From: Paractinoplanes ovalisporus
Lineage (GTDB): Bacteria; Actinomycetota; Actinomycetes; Mycobacteriales; Micromonosporaceae
Direction of reading: 5' to 3'
Length of the DNA: 64,000 bases
NCBI RefSeq assembly: GCF_016834655.1
Contig: NZ_JAENHP010000021.1
Span: 1-64,000, forward strand
Shown here: one piece after another, positions 9,301-18,400 of the stretch
How positions within the stretch are numbered: position 1 is the stretch's first letter
Layout of the letters: every line of letters starts with the position of its first letter
Made by a program: the position numbers and the translations under genes
Notes under the pieces: generated by a model
Database searches by the model: none
The model's input: only the letters and a program-made list of their open reading frames with translations
Told to the model about the DNA's origin: nothing

Positions 9301-9726
9301 CTCGTCCCAGTTGATTTTGACCCGGCGCATGTCGTCGACGTCGACCGTGATCGGCAGGGTGTCGCCGGGCTCGGGCCACTTCACGACCGGGATGCGGGAC
9401 TCGTTGATCTCGACCTCGCTCGTCGGCAGGCCGGGTGCGACGATCACTGCCTGGATGCGGGCGCGGCCATAGACCGACGTCGTGGCCGGTGGCGGCGTGA
9501 TCGACCGGACCTCGGCGGTGCCGGAGACCCAGGCCCGGGCTCCTCGGCGCACCACATTGACCACCCCGAGCGCCACCGCGAGGCCGAGCAGCGCGACCCC
9601 GAAGATGACCACCCCCAGGCTGGACATGCCGAATCCCAGCGCGACCACGAAGACCGCGATCGTGCCCGCGACCGCCGCGACCAGCTTCCGTGCCGGCGCG
9701 ATCGGACGTCCGGTCTGGTTTGCCAA
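6313..9726 (-). CDS. Large disordered membrane protein with C-terminal VOC domain
   Basis: The 1137-residue reading frame is continuous. Residues about 12-58 form two transmembrane helices. Residues about 65-150 form a small folded domain with the motifs GRARIQAVIVAPG and MRRVKINWDEAP. The next 850 or so residues are low-complexity Pro, Ala, Ser, Gly, Thr and Asp, including a 12-residue unit repeated four times. The last 125 residues are a vicinal-oxygen-chelate (glyoxalase/bleomycin-resistance) domain with ITVLVTDLARSAAFYRDTLG near its start and FRDPDDHNIAI at its end. The start is TTG at 9726 with GGGAGG 6 nt upstream. VOC domains usually bind a metal, but no substrate can be proposed. A membrane-tethered VOC domain on such a long linker is unusual. 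Confidence 0.8.
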   Translation of the reverse strand: MANQTGRPIAPARKLVAAVAGTIAVFVVALGFGMSSLGVVIFGVALLGLAVALGVVNVVRRGARAWVSGTAEVRSITPPPATTSVYGRARIQAVIVAPGLPTSEVEINESRIPVVKWPEPGDTLPITVDVDDMRRVKINWDEAPPRERGEDPPPPPVDDFDDEPDADLLGDLEPPPWANRDRTWGRGDDDPPPPPPPGSSPPPPPPPPSPSGARSEASMDSEEYSESPVVVRDTPAGPVVEGEFVNHDEKPSPLPRRASSTAGGPAYAADDPYAPPPPASATRGSASSASDAPSRPEADFDAPGPRPRDYDTPGPEARDFDPPPPGASGSAASASGSATPGPGASDSDSSGSRARDFESSGSRDFEGPASGDRDFDAPGAEAPGYAAAGSGAPGSAASGSAGSGSGSAATVGAAAAGAAAGAAASSRPAGSRPSPRRRGGTATATATAEPTTATHSSSGYAPSEQGSPGYAASGYAAPAYASSGPPSQREPHPDDALVTDIPLDDPPPPASSPSPYGTPPPAAPPGPSTGSSSAPESGPPHQRPEPTVASTPPTPSPVGDFPTAPQPTTPPPTAPRPETAPPSATPRPTAPAPSARRAPDDEIDLPLDGDPDPAPESTPAAAGAVADDLVAPPVEDKQPRIHPSTRFMSNAAHDATSARPETTTPTPLDDESTQPLPAPEKHGGRFAGAVGAVAAAAAAAVRKVTRPDHDDPPHRRPPADEEVATAAAPEEPARAAGSAEAPARPAEAPVRAAGSAAIPRDVDARGQEPVTRAAPSQVDTATGHPAPDASADWPAAAAPTSRQATDEPGTPADWPSSSAPSEASATASTGAGPTVEADPFFESALLDEETSTRLPRPAATTPPLSEAASAQGAAAAPTAGAGLAAAGAPETTGATAAGATPETTSATAPGAAPATTSGTAAGDTPATTSTTAAGDTPTSAAGGAASAGGASRGTESGGAGHPKPSPAAAALAAAAAAAAGQDRGPWADLAGASEPDDSTADVITAYPSARPGPAGAIYGVGITVLVTDLARSAAFYRDTLGFFEIDGGEGSAVLASGDTRLVLRTVTGLSADAGRLIYLNLEVGDVEAVYQELVAKGVEFVHPPRPVNRGDRLELWSATFRDPDDHNIAITQWRAIR
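6920..7063. repeat. 36-bp tandem repeat, four copies, inside the VOC fusion gene
   Basis: Four back-to-back 36-bp units begin at 6920, 6956, 6992 and 7028. On the minus strand they encode a 12-residue Thr/Ala/Gly-rich unit of the type ETTGATAAGATP. The period is a multiple of three, so the reading frame is kept. Confidence 0.85.
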
Positions 9727-9826
9727 TGTGGACCTCCCGCTCTACCCCGTCAGGTTATTGCCCGGCTCAGTCTGAGCGAAAGTGCGGGAGTACCGGCGTT
9801 GGCGCTCGCCGCAAACCTGGTACCGA

Positions 9827-9832
9827 TAGGCT
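9827..9832 (+). promoter_or_regulatory. Possible -10 box TAGGCT for ndk
   Basis: TAGGCT lies about 35 nt before the preferred ndk start. I see no good -35 element at 16-18 nt spacing, so the call rests on the -10 alone. Confidence 0.35.
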
Positions 9833-9866
9833 GAACGTAGCCCCTTTAGCACCCATGGAGGACTCG

Positions 9867-10283
9867 TTGTCCAGCCCCACCGAGCGTTCGCTCGTGCTCC
9901 TCAAGCCTGACGCGGTCCGTCGCGGACTGCTCGGCGAGATCCTCGGCCGGTTCGAGCGTAAGGGCCTGGTGGTCGAGGCGCTGGAGCTGCGCACCATGGA
10001 CGCGACGCTCGCCGACCAGCACTACGCCGACCACGTCGAGAAGGCGTTCTATCCGCCGCTCAAAGACTTCATGACCTCGGGTCCGCTGGTCGCGCTGGTG
10101 CTCGCCGGCGACGAGGTGATCGAGGTGGTGCGCGCGATGATCGGCTCGACCGACGGCCGCAAGGCGGCCGCCGGCACGATCCGGGGCGATTTCGCGCTGT
10201 CGAACCGCGAGAACCTGGTCCACGCCTCCGACTCGCCCGAGAGCGCGGCGCGCGAGCTCGCCCTCTGGTTCCCCAAGCTCTGA
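9867..10283 (+). CDS. ndk: Nucleoside diphosphate kinase
   Basis: Ndk moves the gamma phosphate of ATP to nucleoside diphosphates through a phospho-histidine. The 138-residue protein is full length, with the LVLLKPDAVRRG start and the active-site histidine in NLVHASDS at residue 119. I prefer TTG at 9867: GGAGG sits 5 nt upstream and the family starts at this point. An in-frame ATG at 9855 would add four residues and bury that ribosome binding site. ndk normally follows the DUF4233 gene; here two opposite-strand genes separate them. Confidence 0.95.
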   Translation: MSSPTERSLVLLKPDAVRRGLLGEILGRFERKGLVVEALELRTMDATLADQHYADHVEKAFYPPLKDFMTSGPLVALVLAGDEVIEVVRAMIGSTDGRKAAAGTIRGDFALSNRENLVHASDSPESAARELALWFPKL

Positions 10284-10331
10284 GCAGCGCGAAAACCAAC
10301 GCGAAACCAACGCGAAGAGCCGAGGACAGGG

Positions 10332-11117
10332 TCAGAGCGCGTCGAGCGACGCCCGCCGGCGTGACTCACCCTCGAAGATCTTCAGCAGGGCCACGGCCGC
10401 GACCGCATAACCCGCTCCGACCAGCAGTTCCTGGCCGAGGGCGGGCGCGGCCGCGGTCAGTCCGTCTCCGGCCGCGAGCTGCCGCGCCGCCGAGGCCGCG
10501 TGCGTGATCGGCAGGTAGTGACCGACCGTCACCATCCAGCCGGGCAGCCCCGAAGCGGGCACGTTCACGCCCGTGAGCAGCAGCAACAGCGCGACCGAGA
10601 CGTTCGAGACCACCCACACGTCGCGGAACCGCAGCCCGAGCGCGCCCAGCGTCAGCCCGAAGAATCCGCAGGCCAGCGACCCGGCGGCCATGGCCAGCAC
10701 CAGCCCGGGCAGAGCGCCGAACGGAATCCGGAGCCCGAGCAGCGCCGCGCCCACACCGAGCGTCACGACGGCGATCAGGAGCCCGTTTCCCGCGTACGGG
10801 ATGACCCGCCCCCAGAAGATCGCGGTGCGGCTGCGGGGAGACAGCAGCACGTGGCCCAGCGTTCCGTACCGGCGCTCGTTGGCGACCGCCATCGTGCCGC
10901 CGAACACGCAGGCCAGCGACGCGGTGAGCACGGCGTTGCCGACGATGTAGAACCGGTCGTCGGCGACCTGGAGCTGGCGCCCGAGATAGGCGAAGAACAG
11001 CAGCTGGAACAGCGGCCCGACCAGCAGCGTGCCGACGAACATGCCGGGCGTCGTCCAGTTGAACAGGGCGCGGTAGGCGATCACGCCGCCGACGCCCATC
11101 AGACGGAGAGTCTTCAT
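10332..11117 (-). CDS. ABC-2 type transporter permease
   Basis: The 261-residue membrane protein has about six transmembrane helices and the ABC-2 layout. A conserved RRYGTLGHVLLSPRSRTAIF loop precedes the third helix. It is the last gene of an operon with a second permease (11167-11937) and an ATPase (11934-12911), which together make an efflux system of unknown substrate. The ATG at 11117 has GGAGG 8 nt upstream. The upstream extension of this frame is only antisense to the neighbouring permease. Confidence 0.88.
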   Translation of the reverse strand: MKTLRLMGVGGVIAYRALFNWTTPGMFVGTLLVGPLFQLLFFAYLGRQLQVADDRFYIVGNAVLTASLACVFGGTMAVANERRYGTLGHVLLSPRSRTAIFWGRVIPYAGNGLLIAVVTLGVGAALLGLRIPFGALPGLVLAMAAGSLACGFFGLTLGALGLRFRDVWVVSNVSVALLLLLTGVNVPASGLPGWMVTVGHYLPITHAASAARQLAAGDGLTAAAPALGQELLVGAGYAVAAVALLKIFEGESRRRASLDAL

Positions 11118-11166
11118 GCGGTTCGCCTCCTGGGGCGGCGGGGCCGGTGGATACCGATGGGCCGGC

Positions 11167-11937
11167 TCATGCGAGCGCCAAGGTCGCGGCGGCGCGGGCG
11201 CGGCGTTCGACATAGGTGAGGGCGAGCCCACCGAGGGCCAGGCAGAGCACGCTGATGCCGAGGCAGACGCCGACCGACGGCCAGACCGGCCCGCCGCTGG
11301 TGGCCTCGCGTAACGCCCGCGCGCCCCAGGTGGTGGGCAGCACGGCGGCGATCGGCCCGGTCCACGACGGCAGCACGGTGATCGGCACGAGCATGCCCGA
11401 GACCAGCCAGACCGGGTATTCGAGCGTGTTGGCCAGCGCGTTCGCGTTGCGCATGAGCACGAACGTGGCCGCCAGCAGCAGCCCGAACATGCCGAGCGCG
11501 ACCACACAGACGACGGCCGCGACCACGAACGCGACCGGGTGGGCGAAGTCGAGCCTGATGCCGTACAGGAAGCGCCCCCAGATCAGCGTGGCGAGCAACG
11601 CGTAAATGCCCGTCAACCCGGTGGCGATCGTGATCGGGAGAATGACGAGGACCGGCCGGCGCGGCGCCAGCATGATCATTTCGAGGGTGCCCAGCCAGCG
11701 CTGACTCTGGATGGCGCCGCCCGACCCGAACAGCACGGACGACCAGATGCCCATCACGCCGGCGCCGACCGCGGCCTCGAGCAGGCGGTGCTGTTCGCCG
11801 CCGGACCGGAACAGATAGACGGCCAGGGTGGCCTGCACGATCGGCACGACCAGGGCGATCGCCATCTCGAACGGGGAGCGGCTGAGCTGTTTGACGTGCA
11901 TGAGCGTGCCCACCGCGAGCACTCGGAGGAGGCTCAT
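11167..11937 (-). CDS. ABC-2 type transporter permease
   Basis: The 256-residue protein has six predicted transmembrane helices and the RWLGTLEMIMLAPRRP loop typical of ABC-2 permeases. It resembles the 10332-11117 permease in layout, so the exporter is probably a heterodimer. Its start overlaps the stop of the ATPase gene by 4 nt (ATGA), a sign of translational coupling. Confidence 0.88.
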   Translation of the reverse strand: MSLLRVLAVGTLMHVKQLSRSPFEMAIALVVPIVQATLAVYLFRSGGEQHRLLEAAVGAGVMGIWSSVLFGSGGAIQSQRWLGTLEMIMLAPRRPVLVILPITIATGLTGIYALLATLIWGRFLYGIRLDFAHPVAFVVAAVVCVVALGMFGLLLAATFVLMRNANALANTLEYPVWLVSGMLVPITVLPSWTGPIAAVLPTTWGARALREATSGGPVWPSVGVCLGISVLCLALGGLALTYVERRARAAATLALA

Positions 11938-12911
11938 GCGGCGCTCACGATCGCGACGTACGCGTCCTCGAGCGTCGGCTCCCGGCTGTCGACGCGGCCG
12001 AGCCGGATTCCGGCCAGTTCCCGCAGCACGTCACCCTGCACGTCCACGTGCGCGTCGGAGTGGACGGTCAGCAGCTGGAGGGCTCCACGGGCTTCAACTG
12101 CGGTTTCCCGTACGCCGGGAAGACCGCGCAAGGCATCCACCGCGCTCTCGGGCACCCCGTAGGCCTCCACCTCCACGACCCGGCGCCCGTCCGCGCGGTG
12201 CCGCAGTTCGGCCGGGGTGCCCAGCGCCTGGATCCGCCCGTCGGCGATCACCGCGATCCGGTCGCACAGCTCGTCGGCCTCGGCCATGTAGTGGGTCGTG
12301 AGCAGCACGGTCGTCCCGGTCGCGGCCAGGTCGGCGACCGTGCGCCGCAGCTCGCGCGCGGCCACCGGGTCGACCCCGATCGAGGGCTCGTCGAGGAACA
12401 GCACGTCGGGCGAGTGCAGCAGCCCGCGGGCGATGTGCAGACGCTGCCGCATGCCCCGCGAGTAGCCCTCGACCCGTTCGCCCTCGCGCCCGGCCAGCCC
12501 GACCAGGTCGAGCAGTTCGGCGATGCGGCGTTTCTGGTCGCGCGGCGCCACCCCGTAGAGCTCGGCGAAGTAGCGCAGGTTGTCCAGTGCCGACAGCCGG
12601 TCGTAGAGCCCGCGGTCGCCGCCGAACACGTAGCCGATCCTCCGGCGTACCTCCCGGGTCTGGCTCTCGACGTCGAACCCGCACACCCGGGCCGACCCCG
12701 ACGTAGGGATGAGCAGGGTGTTCAGCAGCTTGATGGTGGTGGTCTTGCCGGCGCCGTTCGGCCCGAGCAGCCCGAACAGCTCGCCGCGGCCGACCGTGAA
12801 GGTCACCCCGCGGACCGCCTCGACCTCGGTGCGCTTCGGCTTGAGCCAGCCGGTGCGCGCCTTGTAGGTCCGGCGTAAGTCTTCCGCCTCGATGGCGTAG
12901 TCGCTCCCCAT
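11934..12911 (-). CDS. ABC transporter ATP-binding protein
   Basis: The 325-residue protein powers the two-permease exporter downstream. It has Walker A GPNGAGKTT at 50-58, a YSRGMRQR signature at 150-157, Walker B LFLDEP at 171-176 and the H-switch in LLTTHYMAEADELCD. The 80 or so residues after the nucleotide-binding domain match the DrrA/NatA-type C-terminal extension. The ATG at 12911 follows TAGCGT-N7, so it is probably leaderless. The ArsR-like gene just upstream on the same strand may regulate it. A drug or lipid substrate is possible, but nothing in the sequence fixes it. Confidence 0.93.
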   Translation of the reverse strand: MGSDYAIEAEDLRRTYKARTGWLKPKRTEVEAVRGVTFTVGRGELFGLLGPNGAGKTTTIKLLNTLLIPTSGSARVCGFDVESQTREVRRRIGYVFGGDRGLYDRLSALDNLRYFAELYGVAPRDQKRRIAELLDLVGLAGREGERVEGYSRGMRQRLHIARGLLHSPDVLFLDEPSIGVDPVAARELRRTVADLAATGTTVLLTTHYMAEADELCDRIAVIADGRIQALGTPAELRHRADGRRVVEVEAYGVPESAVDALRGLPGVRETAVEARGALQLLTVHSDAHVDVQGDVLRELAGIRLGRVDSREPTLEDAYVAIVSAA

Positions 12912-12918
12912 GCGCGGA

Positions 12919-12924
12919 ACGCTA
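12919..12924 (-). promoter_or_regulatory. -10 box TAGCGT of the ABC exporter operon
   Basis: TAGCGT on the minus strand is followed by 7 nt and the ATPase ATG. It lies between the regulator's stop and the ATPase start, so the exporter can be transcribed independently of the regulator. Confidence 0.5.
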
Positions 12925-12940
12925 GGGAATCGACCGGGGT

Positions 12941-13942
12941 CTAGGAAACGAATTCGGTGCGGGCCGAATCCTCGCCGAGCAGCCGCACGAGCGCGACGCC
13001 GGCGGGCTCGAGGCCGTAGAGGACGCGGCGGCCGGCCCGGCGGCGGTGCACCACCCCGGCCGCGAGCAGTCCGGCCAGGTGTTCCGAGACCGTGCTCGGG
13101 GCCAGCCCGAGCGCGGTGGACAGGCCGGTCGTCGTGGCCGGGACGGTCAGCGCCCGCAGCACGGCGGCCCGCCCGCGCCCGACCAGGATGGCCAGCCGGT
13201 CGTCCTCGGCGGGCGGCGGCGGGACCGGCGTCTCGGCCAGCACCGCGGCGCCCCGCGACTGGTAGGTGACCATGATCAGGTCGGGCTGGTCGCCGGAGCA
13301 CAGCAGCGCGCCCCGCGAGAAGATCAGCGGCACCAGCAGCAGCCGCTGGTTGACCGCCTCGAACGACTGCTCGAGCGGCTTGACCAGGGTGAGCACCGGC
13401 CGTTCCCAGCGCACCCGCTCGTGCAGCTGGGACAGCAGCGCGTCGGGCCCGTCGGCGGCCAGGGCCCGCGCCCGCAGCAGCACCTCCTCGTCGAGCGCGG
13501 CCCGCATGCCCGGCCAGTAGGGCGCGATCGCCGCGTCCCAGTAGGCCCGGACGCCGTCGGTCAGCCGGTCGAGCGCCGCCTGCCGGTCGTCCAGGAACGG
13601 CCGCAGCCCGGGCAGCACGTCGCCGTCGGGGTAGTGCTTCGCGATCTCGAACTCGATCACCTCGGCCGGCGTGGCCCGCACCTGCTCGAGCTGCTCGTCG
13701 ATCGTCGGCATGGCCGTGACCGGCGGCGGGCAGAGAAAATCGGGCGAGACCGACGGCAGCGACAGATAGAGCGAGACGGACTCGGTCATGGCCCGGGCCC
13801 GCCGGGCCCACCCCTCGTAGGGCCACGGCACCGCCTCGGGGTTGCGTTGCAGCAGGGCAAGGCTGCAGAACACCTCGGCCAGCGGGCTGATGGCGATCCG
13901 GGTCCGCGACAGCGTCGGTTCATCGATCTCGATCCGAATCAC
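12941..13942 (-). CDS. ArsR-like winged-helix regulator (DUF5937 type)
   Basis: The 333-residue protein has a long N-terminal ligand-type region with conserved Trp and Tyr residues. A C-terminal winged helix at about 250-333 carries TGLSTALGLAPSTVSEHLAG as its recognition segment. This matches the actinobacterial ArsR-like family with an N-terminal DUF5937 domain. No metal-binding cysteine cluster is seen, so it probably does not sense metals. It lies directly upstream of the ABC exporter and is a likely local regulator. The GTG start follows a TAGGAT-N6 leaderless promoter. Confidence 0.82.
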   Translation of the reverse strand: MIRIEIDEPTLSRTRIAISPLAEVFCSLALLQRNPEAVPWPYEGWARRARAMTESVSLYLSLPSVSPDFLCPPPVTAMPTIDEQLEQVRATPAEVIEFEIAKHYPDGDVLPGLRPFLDDRQAALDRLTDGVRAYWDAAIAPYWPGMRAALDEEVLLRARALAADGPDALLSQLHERVRWERPVLTLVKPLEQSFEAVNQRLLLVPLIFSRGALLCSGDQPDLIMVTYQSRGAAVLAETPVPPPPAEDDRLAILVGRGRAAVLRALTVPATTTGLSTALGLAPSTVSEHLAGLLAAGVVHRRRAGRRVLYGLEPAGVALVRLLGEDSARTEFVS

Positions 13943-13948
13943 AGCCGA

Positions 13949-13954
13949 ATCCTA
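13949..13954 (-). promoter_or_regulatory. -10 box TAGGAT of the ArsR-like gene
   Basis: TAGGAT on the minus strand is followed by exactly 6 nt and the GTG at 13942, the same leaderless layout as at valS. Confidence 0.6.
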
Positions 13955-14031
13955 AGCGCCCCGAGCTGAGACGGGTGAAGTTCAGGGGACGGTTACCCGC
14001 AAGCCATGCGGGATCGATAGGCATCAGAGTC

Positions 14032-15242
14032 ATGACTTCGATCTCACGACGGAATCTGCTGCGCGCCGGCGTCGCCGGTGGTGTCGCCGGGCTGGCCGGT
14101 GGGGCGCCCGCCTTCTCGTCGGCCGGCTCCCGGCCCGTTCTCACCCACGGCGTCCAGAGCGGTGACCCCTTAGGCGGCTCGGCGGTTCTGTGGAGCCGCG
14201 CGGACCGGCCGGGACGGCTCTGGGTGCACGTCAGCAAGCGGCCCGACTTCCGGGGCGCCCGGGTCCTGCGCGGGCCCGTGGTCACGCCGGACACCGACTT
14301 CACGGGCAAGCTGACGGTGCGCGGGCTGCCCTCGGGGGAGCGGCTCTACTACCGCGTGCGGGCCGAGAGCCTGGAGCGTACAGCCTGCTCGACCAGGCCT
14401 ACCGCGCGTTCGCGGCCGAGGTGCCGCAGATCAACCAGTGGGACGACCACGAGGTGACCAACAACTGGTACCCGGGGGAGATCCTGGACGACGCCCGCTA
14501 CACCGAGAAGCGGGTCGACGTGCTGGCCGGGCGGGCCCGGCAGGCCTACCACGAGTGGGTGCCGACGCCGATGCGGAGCGGGCCGGTCCACCGCAAGATC
14601 TCGTACGGGCCGCTGCTCGACATCTTCGTGCTCGACATGCGCACGTTCAAGGACGTCAACGACGGCAACACGTACGCCGACCCGGACCGTGGCCTGCTCG
14701 GCGCCGAGCAGCGCGAGTGGCTGATCCGGGGGCTGAGCGAGTCGCGGGCGACCTGGAAGGTGATCGCCAACGACCTGCCGCTGGGCCTGGTCGTTCCGGA
14801 CGGCGCGACCGCCCAGGAGGGGGTGGCCCAGGGCGACCCGGGCGCGCCGAAGGGCCGCGAGCTGGAGTTCGCCCAGGTGCTGCGGACCGCGCACCGGCGC
14901 GGCGTCACCGGCATCGTGCTGCTCACCGCCGACGTGCACTACACGCAGGCGGTGCACTACGACCCGGCCCGGGCGGCGGTCCAGGACTTCACGCCGTTCT
15001 GGGAGTTCGTCTCCGGCCCGGCCCACGCCGGCGCGTTCGGCCCGAACGCCCTGGACGCCACCTTCGGCCCGCAGACCCACTTCGTGAACGCGCCGCCCGC
15101 CGCCAACACGTCCCCGGCCGACGGCTTCCAGCACTTCGGCGAGGTGGAGATCGACGCCGGGACCAAGGCGTTCACGGTCAACCTGCGCGACCGCGAGGGC
15201 AGGTCGCTCTGGAGCACGACCCTGCCCGCCCCTCGCCGGTAA
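14032..15242 (+). pseudogene. phoD: PhoD-family alkaline phosphatase, internal deletion and frameshift
   Basis: The start is intact. ATG at 14032 leads into a Tat signal with SRRNLLRAG and the N-terminal fibronectin-like domain of PhoD phosphodiesterases (GVQSGDPLGGSAVLWSRAD). Near 14373-14381 the frame changes. The next frame resumes with YSLLDQAYRAFAAEVPQINQ and WDDHEVTNNWYPGE and runs intact to the stop at 15242. In full-length relatives roughly 100 or more residues lie between these parts, including the first metal-ligand motif (GD-x-Y-AD type). They are missing here, so the gene cannot make a normal enzyme. The later metal-site histidines (DDHE, ADVHYTQ) remain. Intact PhoD would be exported and release phosphate from diesters. 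An assembly error is the main alternative. Confidence 0.85.
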
Positions 15243-15261
15243 ATCACGTGCGGTGGCCGGT

Positions 15262-15267
15262 ATCGTT
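15262..15267 (+). promoter_or_regulatory. -10 box TATCGT before the ileS T-box leader
   Basis: TATCGT lies just upstream of the first conserved T-box leader sequence and would place the transcript start near 15274. No clear -35 element is seen. Confidence 0.45.
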
Positions 15268-15273
15268 GTCTCT

Positions 15274-15454
15274 ACGCAGGCGACGATCCGGCCATCACCG
15301 GGGAGCTTCCGGAAGAACGGACCTGGCGGTCTCAGTAGAACCGGGTGGCGGCGGCCGTGAATGAGCGGGCGGAGAGATCCGTCAAGCGAGGTGGTACCGC
15401 GGGCTGAAACGGCTCGTCCTCGCAGTCCGACGACTGCTACGAGGAGTTCCACCG
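15274..15454 (+). ncRNA. Translational T-box riboswitch of ileS
   Basis: The leader contains the conserved T-box sequence AGGTGGTACCGCG at 15389-15401, which pairs with the uncharged tRNA end. A very short Stem I (CCGG-CCATCA-CCGG, 15289-15301) presents an Ile ATC specifier at 15295-15297. Downstream, TCCTCGCAG (15417-15425) pairs with CTGC-TA-CGAGGA (15434-15445) and so hides the ileS ribosome binding site GAGGAG. This is the actinobacterial ultrashort Stem I class, which controls translation rather than transcription: uncharged tRNA-Ile binding would free the ribosome binding site. Confidence 0.93.
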
Positions 15455-18400
15455 ATGGCCTATCCGAAGCACACCGACGCCACGGGCGTGCCGGCCAGCC
15501 CCGACCTGCCCGCCGTCGAGCGGGCCGTGCTCGAGCACTGGGCCGCCGACCAGACGTTCGAAGCGTCCGTCGAGCAGCGCCCGGCCGGCGAGAACGGCAG
15601 CAACGAGTACGTCTTCTACGACGGCCCGCCCTTCGCCAACGGGCTCCCGCACTACGGGCACCTGTTCACCGGCTATGTGAAGGACCTGGTGCCGCGCTAC
15701 CAGGCCATGCGGGGCAAGCACGTGGAGCGCCGCTTCGGCTGGGACACCCATGGGCTGCCGGCCGAGGTCGAGGCCGAGAAGCAGCTCGGCATCACCACCA
15801 AGGCGCAGATCGTCGAGCTCGGCATCGACAAGTTCAACGAGGCCTGCCGCAGCTCCGTGCTCGCCTACACCAAGGACTGGGAGCGCTACGTCACGCGCCA
15901 GGCCCGGTGGGTGGATTTCTCCGACGACTACAAGACGCTCGACCCCAGCTACATGGAGTCGGTCATGTGGGCGTTCAAGACCCTGCACGACAAGGGCCTG
16001 GTCTACGAGGGCTTCCGGGTGCTGGCCTACTGCTTCCGGTGCGAGACCCCGCTGTCGAACACCGAGACGCGCATGGACGACGTCTATCGCGACCGCACCG
16101 ACCCGGCGCTGACCGTCACGTTCCGGCTGGAGACGGGCGAGGACATCGCGGTCTGGACCACCACGCCGTGGACCCTGCCCTCCAACCTCGCGCTCGCCGT
16201 CGGCCCCTCCCTGCAGTACGCGATCCTCGAGAAGGACGGCAAGCGGCTCATCATGGGCGCGTCGCGGGTCCCGTCGTACGCGAAGGAGCTGGAGGGCTGG
16301 ACCCAGGTCGGCACCGTCCTGGGCAGCGAGCTGGCCGGACGCCGCTACACCCCGCTGTTCGACTTCCTCGTGGAGAAGGGCGGGCCGAACGCGTTCCAGG
16401 TGCTCGCCGCCGACTACGTGAGCGACGAGGACGGCACCGGTGTCGTGCACCAGGCGCCCGCCTTCGGTGAGGACGACCAGAACGTCTGCAACGCGGCCGG
16501 CATCCCGACGGTGGTGACCGTCGACGACCACACCCGCTTCACCGCGCTCGTGCCCGACTGGCAGGGCGTGCAGGTGTTCGAGGCCAACAAGCCGATCATC
16601 GCTCATCTGAAGGCCCAGAACTCCGTGCTGCGGCACGAGGGCTACACGCACTCCTACCCGCACTGCTGGCGCTGCGACACCCCGCTGGTCTACAAGGCGG
16701 TCTCGTCGTGGTTCGTGGCCGTCACGAAGTTCCGCGACCGCATGGTCGAGCTCAACCAGGAGATCAACTGGACGCCGGCCCACATCAAGGACGGCTCGTT
16801 CGGCAAGTGGCTGGCCAACGCCCGCGACTGGTCGATCTCGCGCAACCGGTTCTGGGGCTCGCCGATCCCGGTGTGGAAGTCGGACGACCCCAACTACCCG
16901 CGCGTCGACGTCTACGGCTCCTTCGAGGAGATGCGGCGGGACTTCGGAGTCACGATCGAAGACCTGCACCGCCCGTACGTCGATGAGCTGACCCGCCCCA
17001 ACCCGGACGACCCGACCGGCAGGTCGACCATGCGACGCGTGCCCGAGGTGCTCGACTGCTGGTTCGAGAGCGGGTCGATGCCGTTCGCCCAGGTGCACTA
17101 CCCGTTCGAGAACAAGGACTGGTTCGAGCACCACTACCCGGGCGACTTCATCGTCGAATACATCGGGCAGACCCGCGGCTGGTTCTACACCATGCACGTG
17201 CTGGCCACGGCGCTGTTCGACCGGCCCGCGTTCCGCAACTGCCTGTCCCACGGCATCCTGCTCGGCGAGGACGGGCGCAAGATGTCCAAGTCGCTGCGCA
17301 ACTACCCGGACGTCTACAAGATCTTCGACTCGTACGGGTCGGACGCGATGCGCTGGATGCTCATGTCGTCGCCCGTGCTGCGGGGCGGGGACATGCCGGT
17401 CACCGAGGTCGCCATCCGGGATTCGGTACGGCAGGTGCTCCTGCCGCTGTGGAACGTCTGGTACTTCTTCTCGCTTTACGCCAACGCGTCATCGCATGAG
17501 GCGAAATTCCGGACAAATTCCGCGCACCTGCTCGACCGCTACGTGCTCGCCAAGACGAACGAGCTCGTGTCCGACGTGCAGCGCCAGATGGACGACTACG
17601 AAATCTCGGGCGCGGCCGCCTCGGTCCGGTCCTTCCTGGACGCGCTGACCAATTGGTACGTACGCCGTTCCCGTGACCGGTTCTGGGAGGGTGATGCCGA
17701 CGCGTTCGACACCCTCGCGACCGTGCTCGAGGCGGTGTGCCGCGTCGTGGCCCCGCTCGCCCCGCTGACCGCCGAGGAGATCTGGCGCGGCCTGACCGGC
17801 GGCCGCTCGGTGCACCTGACCGACTGGCCCGACGCCGCGGCCTTCCCGGCCGACCACGACCTGGTCGCCTCGATGGACGCGATCCGCGACGTGGCCTCGG
17901 CCGCCCTGTCGCTGCGCAAGGCCCGGGCCCTGCGCGTGCGGCTGCCGCTGGCCAAGCTGACCGTGGCCACCGCCGACGCCCCGGCCCTGACGAACCTCGG
18001 CGACCTGGTGGCCGACGAGGTCAACGTCAAGGAGGTCGTGTTCACCGACGACGTGGCCGCCTACTGCGAGCAGGTTCTGACCGTCGTGCCCCGGGCCCTC
18101 GGCCCGCGCGTCGGCAAGCAGGTGCAGCAGGTCATCAAGGCGGTCAAGGCGGGTGAGTGGGAGCTGGTCGACGGCGCCCCGGTCGCCGCCGGCATCACGC
18201 TGGCCGACGGCGAGTACGAGCTCAAGCTGGTCGCCGCGGACGATCAGAACTCGGCGCCGCTGCCCGCCGGCGGAGGCGTGGTCGTGCTCGACACGGCGGT
18301 GACGCCCGAGCTCGCGGCCGAGGGCCTGGCCCGCGACGTGATCCGCGTGGTGCAGCAGGCCCGCCGCGACGCCGACCTCGACGTGTCGGACCGCATCGCG

